Of a stretch of DNA of 21,060 nt, positions 16,314-21,060 are shown one piece after another. A program made the position numbers and the translations under genes. This DNA is from WTJD01 sp964225175 (lineage in GTDB: Bacteria; Pseudomonadota; Gammaproteobacteria; Xanthomonadales; SZUA-36). Where the stretch lies: the NCBI GenBank assembly GCA_964225175.1, contig CAXQNK010000058.1, positions 1 to 21,060 on the forward strand, given 5' to 3'. Positions within the stretch are counted from its first letter, which is position 1, and every line of letters starts with the position of its first letter. The notes under the pieces are model-generated. The model was not told the origin of the DNA. It ran no database searches and saw only the letters and a program-made list of their open reading frames with translations.

Positions 16314-17639
16314 TTATTCCACGCTGGAATCAAGCGGTGTGTTTCCCTTGCGAGCGTGAAACTGGCAAACGAGAAGATGAACGGCAAAAGAGGTCAGCAT
16401 GGCATCGAAGGCCGGGATTTTTGTAAGCGTCATCCAGCCTGCATTGGTCGCAAAACCAAGCGTTGAGCCGAGTAGCCATACCAACAGGATCTGACTGGTG
16501 GGCGGTGACAGGTTCTGAATCAGATTCACATCGGGCTGATCACGTCTGAAAATAAGCGCATCTGCGACATAAATGCCCGCAATTGGCGGAATGCTGATGC
16601 CCAGAATCACCAAAAACCCGATGAGATGTTCAGGTAAATCCGTTAGGGCGATGAGTGCACCAAGCCCCCCGGCGGCCATGACCAGTTTCCACTGGGGAAC
16701 CCGCTCCAGCAAGGTTTTAAGTACCAACGCATTTGAGTAGAGATTTCCAGCGTTGGTCGTCCATGTAGCAAGAACCAGCACGACCAAGGCCAGCGCGCCG
16801 TGTCCCATACCGGTGAGCAGGAGAATAAAGTTTTTCTCACCTGATTCAATGGCCACCACGGCAAGAGAGCCGAGAACCAGCGGATATGCAATGCCAAAAA
16901 GTGTGATCGCCACGAGCAGACCATGGCGAAGGTTTCTTGCGAAGCGACAGAAGTCGGGCAAAATGATGGCGCCGACAATAAACCCCCCCACGACGGCCGT
17001 GATACCTTGTCCCACGTTCATGGATTGTGGCTGCGCCGGGCTTGCTGGCCCTGCGTCGGATCCGGAAAGCGCAATGAAGATCAGCCATCCTATGATCGCC
17101 AATAACAGCGGCACGGTCCACAGGGTGAGCTTTTCAATGGCGCGAAAACCGAAAATAACCGTCGCAGCAACCAGGACGCAGCCCAAGATGACAGGGACAG
17201 TACGTCCGAGATCAACGCCCAATGTACCCATGACGCCCTGGTGAATTGAGTGGCCGAAAAAACGCGCCGTGACCGTGAACCAGCCAAACAGAGAAACAGA
17301 CATAACAAGGTTTACCAGGCGAGCGCCTGAGAAACCAAAGGCTCGCCTGATGATCATGTAGGTGGTCAGTCGTGATTGCACGGCCACCGTCGCTGTCAAG
17401 CAGCCTATGAGGCACAGAGTCAATGCTCCCACCGGAATGGCAACGGAGATCCCTTTTACACCAAGCGCCAACCCCAGCTCGGCGCCGGTTAGAAATGCTG
17501 GAATTGTGATCACAATCCCAACAAGTATCAGCGCGATGTGCCAACCGCTCACGGTATGTTCCTCCGGGACCCGCTGGGTCGCCATGTCCTCAAGCCTTGA
17601 GGCAGCCTCGTGGGTGTCGGGCGCAGATGTTCTGGGCAT
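16314..17639 (-). CDS. NCS1-family permease (cytosine/purine/hydantoin type)
   Basis: Inner-membrane symporter of 441 residues with about 12 hydrophobic segments, from IALILVGIVITIPAFLTG (about 30-47) to MLTSFAVHLLVCQF near the end. The CodB-like motif ATWTTNAGNLYSNAL in the central membrane region and the N-terminal helix following VSGWHIALIL are characteristic of the NCS1 family, which carries cytosine, purines, allantoin and hydantoins with H+ or Na+. The start ATG 17639 has no clear ribosome binding site; ATG 17585, preceded by GAGGAC, is an alternative that removes 18 residues of soluble N-terminus. It lies 10 bp downstream of the Rieske small subunit and upstream of the HyuA-like/DUF917 pair, so a hydantoin- or ureide-like N-heterocycle is the most plausible cargo. 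This is inference from family and context. Confidence 0.92.
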   Translation of the reverse strand: MPRTSAPDTHEAASRLEDMATQRVPEEHTVSGWHIALILVGIVITIPAFLTGAELGLALGVKGISVAIPVGALTLCLIGCLTATVAVQSRLTTYMIIRRAFGFSGARLVNLVMSVSLFGWFTVTARFFGHSIHQGVMGTLGVDLGRTVPVILGCVLVAATVIFGFRAIEKLTLWTVPLLLAIIGWLIFIALSGSDAGPASPAQPQSMNVGQGITAVVGGFIVGAIILPDFCRFARNLRHGLLVAITLFGIAYPLVLGSLAVVAIESGEKNFILLLTGMGHGALALVVLVLATWTTNAGNLYSNALVLKTLLERVPQWKLVMAAGGLGALIALTDLPEHLIGFLVILGISIPPIAGIYVADALIFRRDQPDVNLIQNLSPPTSQILLVWLLGSTLGFATNAGWMTLTKIPAFDAMLTSFAVHLLVCQFHARKGNTPLDSSVE

Positions 17640-17649
17640 CAGGGTTGGC

Positions 17650-18147
17650 TCACAGGTAGATGATCATCGTCCCCAGCACACCATCACAATTGATCAGGTC
17701 GACGCGTTTGTGCCTGATGCGCAGTCCGTCCTGTGTGCGGATCAGGTGGTGACGATAGGTGCCCGCGTAGAGCGTTTGCTCCTCCCGGTAATAGGTGACG
17801 CAATGAAAGTTAGAGGTCACCGTGAAGTCGTCTGGATCCGAACCATCTGTTTCCAGGCGAATGTTTGAGATGATATGCGATTGGCGTACGGGATAGTCTT
17901 TGGATGCTGCCTTGGGGTGTACGAAATTTCTGCGCCTGATTTCCATCAGGACCCGGTCATCGTAAATGATCGAAATGTGATTCAGTGGGTCTTCCTGGTC
18001 CTGTATGGCTGGCACCCAATAGGTGCCATCCTCGGTGTACAGTTGGATCCAGGCATCGAGATCAGGCTGGTCCAGCAGGCGAGCTTCCTCGTAGAGTAGG
18101 TTCTCGGCCTCCCTGAGAACGTCACGCTGATGTTTGCTGGGGCTCAT
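17650..18147 (-). CDS. Rieske ring-hydroxylating oxygenase, small (beta) subunit
   Basis: Structural beta subunit of an aromatic-ring-hydroxylating oxygenase (SnoaL-like cone fold). From ATG 18147 it has 165 residues, normal for the family. Typical segments are ENLLYEEARLLDQPDLDAWI near the N-terminus, YTEDGTYWVPA, IYDDRVLMEIRRRN and the terminal strand pattern around RHKRVDLINCDG. The start is fixed by GAGGA at 18156-18160, 8 bp upstream, formed from the last codons of the alpha subunit gene; the frame continues 14 codons further upstream into that gene but without support. It is separated by 4 bp from the alpha subunit stop. It has no catalytic residues of its own. Confidence 0.94.
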   Translation of the reverse strand: MSPSKHQRDVLREAENLLYEEARLLDQPDLDAWIQLYTEDGTYWVPAIQDQEDPLNHISIIYDDRVLMEIRRRNFVHPKAASKDYPVRQSHIISNIRLETDGSDPDDFTVTSNFHCVTYYREEQTLYAGTYRHHLIRTQDGLRIRHKRVDLINCDGVLGTMIIYL

Positions 18148-18151
18148 GTCA

Positions 18152-19456
18152 TCATTCCTCGCCGCACATGTAATGTCTCCAGGCCGCATACTGACTGCGC
18201 ATGTCGAGATCGCTGGTGCCGGTGTTCACATGACGGTCACCGAGGTCCTCGTCACGGCCGTAATTGCGATGCATTTCCACCCAATCATTGGCCCGGGATG
18301 CCAGCCCTTCCTGCATGCGCCGGTACACCGTCAAATCATCCGGGCCGACCATGGAGCCGTTCGAATTGATCAGGCGGGAATAGAGCAGCGTTTTCTGCAG
18401 CATGGAATCAGGCGCGCCCTTGAGGCGGAATGACCAGGTCTCTACGATGCACTGGTCCACGGCGATGGGCCGAACAACTCGAATGTTCTGGATGGCCGAT
18501 TTAATGGTCAGTGACGGGTAATACAGGGTGTTGTGGGTATTGAACGTCAGTATTTCTCGAGTCCGCTCAGGCCCGTACGCCGCTAGCATTGCCGCTTCGT
18601 AATCCGGGTCGACTCGGTAATCTGCGTGGATGCTGGTCTTGCCACCATCGTAGTGGTGTCCGTATTTGAAACCGGTGATGCCGGTGTCTTCGAAATTCTT
18701 GTAGGACGCGCCAAAAGGCAGGATGATTTCAGCCTCTCCGCGGTGAGGGGAATCCTCGGGCAAGGTTTCGATGTACTGGCGGGCGGCGTCGACCACCGAA
18801 CGATGGACGATCATGGGGTGCATCGTGTCGTTCAGGTTTTCAAGGAACATTTTCCAGTTGCATTCGTGCCGGTAGCGCAACACACCGCCGGCCACTTCCA
18901 CCTCACCCTCCGGAGATCGGTCACACAGGTTGTCCAGCACCTCGGCCGCGCCACCCAGCCACGTAACAAGGTCGGGTGCGCCCGGGTCCATGGAGGCAAA
19001 GACAAAACCCCGATAGCTGTCATAACGGGCGAGCGGCTGCATGCTGTATTGCGGATCCTCGCGGTTGAAACCGGTTTCTGCATAGCCATCGGGATGCGGT
19101 ATGCCGGCCAGGCGCCCGTTCAGGCAGTAATTCCAGGCATGGTAGCTGCACACGAAACGCCGTCCCGTATTGCCGCAGGGCTTGTCGACCAACTTGGCAC
19201 CCTTGTGTCCGCAACGGTTGAACAGAACATGAATCTCCCCTTCTTCGTCCCGAACCATGACGAGGGGCTGACTGGCGACTTCCAGCGTGGTGTAGCTGCC
19301 CGGATCAGGCACCTGACTTTCATGCCCGATGAATACCCAGCTGTGGCCCCAGATGCGATCCATCTCCAGGTCGAACAGGCCAGGATCCGTGTACACCTTT
19401 CGATGGACATGGGTGGGTGTGACCAGAAGGCTCAGTTCATCTTGCGTGTAGGTCAT
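18152..19456 (-). CDS. Rieske ring-hydroxylating oxygenase, large (alpha) subunit
   Basis: Catalytic subunit that inserts oxygen into an aromatic ring. The 434 residues are family-typical. The Rieske [2Fe-2S] ligands are Cys82-x-His84 (NRCGHKGAK) and Cys103-x2-His106 (FVCSYHAWNY). The mononuclear iron site is ENLNDTMHPMIVH with bridging Asp210 and ligands His213 and His218; Asp373 or Asp374 in VGPDDLTVYRR should be the third ligand. All key residues are present. A ferredoxin and reductase are needed to deliver electrons and neither is in this window. The ATG follows the fusion-monooxygenase stop by 4 bp, using AGGA from that gene's last codons. Sequence style is that of benzoate/anthranilate/salicylate-class alpha subunits, but specificity cannot be assigned by eye. 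Confidence 0.95.
   Translation of the reverse strand: MTYTQDELSLLVTPTHVHRKVYTDPGLFDLEMDRIWGHSWVFIGHESQVPDPGSYTTLEVASQPLVMVRDEEGEIHVLFNRCGHKGAKLVDKPCGNTGRRFVCSYHAWNYCLNGRLAGIPHPDGYAETGFNREDPQYSMQPLARYDSYRGFVFASMDPGAPDLVTWLGGAAEVLDNLCDRSPEGEVEVAGGVLRYRHECNWKMFLENLNDTMHPMIVHRSVVDAARQYIETLPEDSPHRGEAEIILPFGASYKNFEDTGITGFKYGHHYDGGKTSIHADYRVDPDYEAAMLAAYGPERTREILTFNTHNTLYYPSLTIKSAIQNIRVVRPIAVDQCIVETWSFRLKGAPDSMLQKTLLYSRLINSNGSMVGPDDLTVYRRMQEGLASRANDWVEMHRNYGRDEDLGDRHVNTGTSDLDMRSQYAAWRHYMCGEE
18156..18160 (-). promoter_or_regulatory. ribosome binding site setting the beta-subunit start
   Basis: GAGGA on the minus strand, 8 bp before ATG 18147, is made of the last codons of the alpha gene and decides the beta start. 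The same stop-4-nt-ATG layout with an AGGA in the final codons occurs at the junction between the fused monooxygenase and the alpha subunit (19457-19467). Confidence 0.6.
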
Positions 19457-19460
19457 GATT

Positions 19461-21060
19461 TCATTCCTGGTCCGGAGTGTCCCGGTTTTCGATCAGCCCC
19501 CGGGCTTTGGCGATGTTGAGAGCGTCCCTGGGGTTTGCTGGCTTAGCAGCCATGCGCAATTCATGCATCTCCTGGTTGAGTTTTTCCGCCAGCGCTTCGG
19601 CCGCAGGTTTTCCGGAGGCATATTGAGGTGGCCAGTGCTGATCGGCAAAGCCGTAATGTGCCGCGGCATTGAGCACCAGTTGTGGCTCGTTCATGATGGG
19701 CCGGCCCATGGCCACGATGTCCGTGCGTCCCGCCGCGATCAGTGTATTGGCCTGGTCGGCCGTGGTGATGTTACCGGCGACGATGGTGGCAATCCCTACC
19801 TCGTTGCGGACCTGGTCGGCAAACGGCGCCTGGAACATGCGGCCATAGATGGGGTCTTCCTCGTGGGTCACCTGGCCGGTGGATACATTGATTGCGTCTA
19901 CACCGGCGGCCTTGAGCAGTTCGGCCGCGCGCAACAGATCGGGGCCGCTTAGCCCCTCATCCACCCAATCGGTCGCGGAAATCCGCACAGAAAGCGGCCT
20001 GGCATCCGGCCAGGCCGAACGCACGGCGCGGACCACGTCCAATGGGAAACGCATGCGCCTTTCGATGTCTCCTCCGTATACGTCTTGTCGATGGTTGGTC
20101 ACCGGGCTGATGAACCCGGACAACAAGTAGCCATGTGCGAGGTGGATTTCCAGCATATCGAAACCGGCTGATTCGGCGTTGAGGGTGGCATCCACGAACT
20201 GTCCGATGACCCGCTGCATGTCCTCCTCATTCGCTTCGCGAGGACTGACGCTATGCGGCAGGTAGGGCAGCGGGGAAGCGGCGATCAGGGGCCAGCCGTC
20301 CTTTTCCAGCGGTTCATCGATACCGCCGAGCCATGGCTGGCAGGTGGCGCCTTTGCGTCCGGCGTGGCCGATTTGCGCGCAAATTTTGGCATGGCTGTTG
20401 GCGTGTGTGAATTCCACTATTCGCCGCCACTGGTCGGTTTGTTCCTGGCTCCAGATGCCGGCGCATCCGGGTGTGATGCGGGCATCCGGGGCCACGCAGA
20501 TCATTTCCGTGTTGATCAGGCCTGCACCACCAACAGCCCTAGCGCCGTAGTGTACGAGGTGCCAGTCCGTCAAGTTTCCATCCTCGGCGCAATACTGGCA
20601 CATCGCGGACAGTTGAAAGCGGTTTTCCAGGCGCATTTGCCCGATTCTGAACGGCTGGAAGACAGGCACGGTGGGATTTGTCGTGTCAATGTCCGTAAAT
20701 CCGGTGACTTCGCGCGTGTGGTCAGCGAACCATCGGTCCACGGAGCGCACATACTCGGGGTCTCTCAGGCGGAGGTTTTCATAAGTGATCCGCTTGGAGC
20801 GGCACAGCATATTGAAGGTGAATTGCTCGGGCGCCTGGGCTGCGGCATAGCGGTCCACGTGTTCATACCAGCGCAGACTGACAACGGCAGAACGCTGCAG
20901 TTTGTCTGCCTCCAGTTTTCTCTCTTGCTGATAGGTTTCAAGGGCGCGAGAGACATCGTTCCCGGCGGCGTCCATATACTCAGCCAATGCCATGGCATCT
21001 TCCATGGCAAGCTTGGTGCCCGAACCAATCATAAGTGATCCGCTTGGAGCGGCACAGCAT
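19461..21060 (-). CDS. fused FAD monooxygenase / old-yellow-enzyme protein of CoA-ester type (2-aminobenzoyl-CoA or salicylyl-CoA), 5' end missing
   Basis: Bifunctional enzyme that hydroxylates an aromatic CoA ester with FAD and NAD(P)H and then reduces the dearomatised ring with an FMN domain. About 520 true residues are visible of an expected 770 or so. The N-terminal visible part is the end of a PHBH-type FAD monooxygenase (IGSGTKLAMEDAMALAEYMD, then YQQERKLEADKLQ and LCRSKRITYENLRLRDPEY). The OYE-like barrel begins near PVFQPFRIGQMRLENRF and shows SAMCQYCAEDG, DWHLVHYGARAVGGAGL, QIGHAGRKG, EIHLAHGYLLSGF, VTNHRQDVYGG and VRISATDW. The ATG at 21032 is not the start: the frame runs to the window edge, and family members continue upstream with ...SIGSGTKLAMED. 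The last 32 bases are a suspect duplication, so residues before IGSG are unreliable. Known relatives act on 2-aminobenzoyl-CoA (Azoarcus) or salicylyl-CoA; the choice cannot be made here. It heads the visible leftward operon. Confidence 0.9.
   Translation of the reverse strand, partial: CCAAPSGSLMIGSGTKLAMEDAMALAEYMDAAGNDVSRALETYQQERKLEADKLQRSAVVSLRWYEHVDRYAAAQAPEQFTFNMLCRSKRITYENLRLRDPEYVRSVDRWFADHTREVTGFTDIDTTNPTVPVFQPFRIGQMRLENRFQLSAMCQYCAEDGNLTDWHLVHYGARAVGGAGLINTEMICVAPDARITPGCAGIWSQEQTDQWRRIVEFTHANSHAKICAQIGHAGRKGATCQPWLGGIDEPLEKDGWPLIAASPLPYLPHSVSPREANEEDMQRVIGQFVDATLNAESAGFDMLEIHLAHGYLLSGFISPVTNHRQDVYGGDIERRMRFPLDVVRAVRSAWPDARPLSVRISATDWVDEGLSGPDLLRAAELLKAAGVDAINVSTGQVTHEEDPIYGRMFQAPFADQVRNEVGIATIVAGNITTADQANTLIAAGRTDIVAMGRPIMNEPQLVLNAAAHYGFADQHWPPQYASGKPAAEALAEKLNQEMHELRMAAKPANPRDALNIAKARGLIENRDTPDQE
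20779..20810 (+). repeat. 32-bp direct repeat, copy 1 (native, inside the fused monooxygenase)
   Basis: This copy sits in frame within the monooxygenase/OYE gene and encodes the natural MLCRSKRITY stretch, so it is the genuine copy. An identical second copy starts exactly 250 bp later and ends at the last base of the window. Confidence 0.95.
21029..21060 (+). repeat. 32-bp direct repeat, copy 2 (window end, probably an assembly artefact)
   Basis: Exact copy of 20779-20810 ending at the final base. It is in a different reading frame relative to the gene (shifted by one base), and it interrupts the monooxygenase coding sequence just upstream of the conserved IGSGTKLAMED, giving the foreign residues APSGSLM instead of the family's usual preceding residues. 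Confidence 0.9.

Noticed and set aside
18626..19519. 297-residue plus-strand frame opposite the Rieske alpha gene
   Set aside because: The opposite strand encodes a complete Rieske oxygenase with all metal ligands; this frame has no recognisable domain.
20253..21038. 261-residue plus-strand frame opposite the fused monooxygenase
   Set aside because: It is antisense to the OYE/FAD fusion and its start lies within coding sequence; no homology pattern is visible.
21029..21060. direct terminal repeat of a circular or phage-like molecule
   Set aside because: The first bases of the window do not match; the partner copy is internal at 20779-20810, and the repeat breaks a gene.

Overview
This 21 kb window looks like accessory catabolic DNA from a Gram-negative, aerobic, heterotrophic proteobacterium. 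Supporting this are a TonB-dependent outer-membrane receptor with a signal peptide and a terminal Phe, a Rieske ring-hydroxylating oxygenase, an AraC-type activator and tightly packed operons. The base composition looks moderately GC-rich (judged by eye). The receptor style (LEEVVVTAQ box, 'VPVAVTAF' plug start) is common in marine and soil Gammaproteobacteria and in sphingomonads; a gammaproteobacterium is my guess, not proven. I found no housekeeping genes, tRNA, rRNA, CRISPR, insertion sequence or phage gene. Both ends cut through genes, so this is probably a whole contig or a slice of one.

Left part (minus strand): the N-terminal two thirds or less of an acyl-CoA synthetase (1-710, cut by the window start), then an AraC-family regulator (930-1952). 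A 146-bp divergent spacer carrying a perfect 7-bp dyad separates the regulator from the plus-strand operon.

Plus-strand cluster (2099-13473): GMC-family flavin oxidoreductase, aldehyde dehydrogenase, DUF2817/M14-like zinc hydrolase and a serine/threonine-dehydratase-like PLP lyase, with junctions of 15 bp, a 4-bp overlap and 2 bp. After a 240-bp regulatory-looking gap come the TonB-dependent receptor and a complete HyuA/HyuB pair (ATP-dependent hydantoinase/oxoprolinase/carboxylase superfamily, overlapping by 4 bp).

Minus-strand cluster (21060 down to 13562, transcribed right to left): the C-terminal two thirds of a fused FAD monooxygenase/old-yellow-enzyme protein of the 2-aminobenzoyl-CoA monooxygenase-reductase or salicylyl-CoA 5-hydroxylase type, Rieske oxygenase large and small subunits, an NCS1 permease of the cytosine/hydantoin type, a short HyuA-like protein and a DUF917 (S-methyl-thiohydantoin desulfurase-like) protein. 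The two clusters converge at 13474-13561.

Together the genes read as an uptake-and-degradation system for an N-containing, probably cyclic and aromatic compound. The receptor and permease would import it, a Rieske enzyme hydroxylates, two different HyuA systems open lactam/ureide-type rings, GMC plus ALDH oxidise an alcohol side chain to an acid, the hydrolase and PLP lyase handle an amino-acid-like part, and CoA ligation plus the CoA-ester monooxygenase dispose of an aminobenzoate- or salicylate-like ring. The exact substrate cannot be read from the sequence. One technical warning: the last 32 bases duplicate 20779-20810 exactly and replace the coding sequence expected there, so the right end looks like an assembly artefact.
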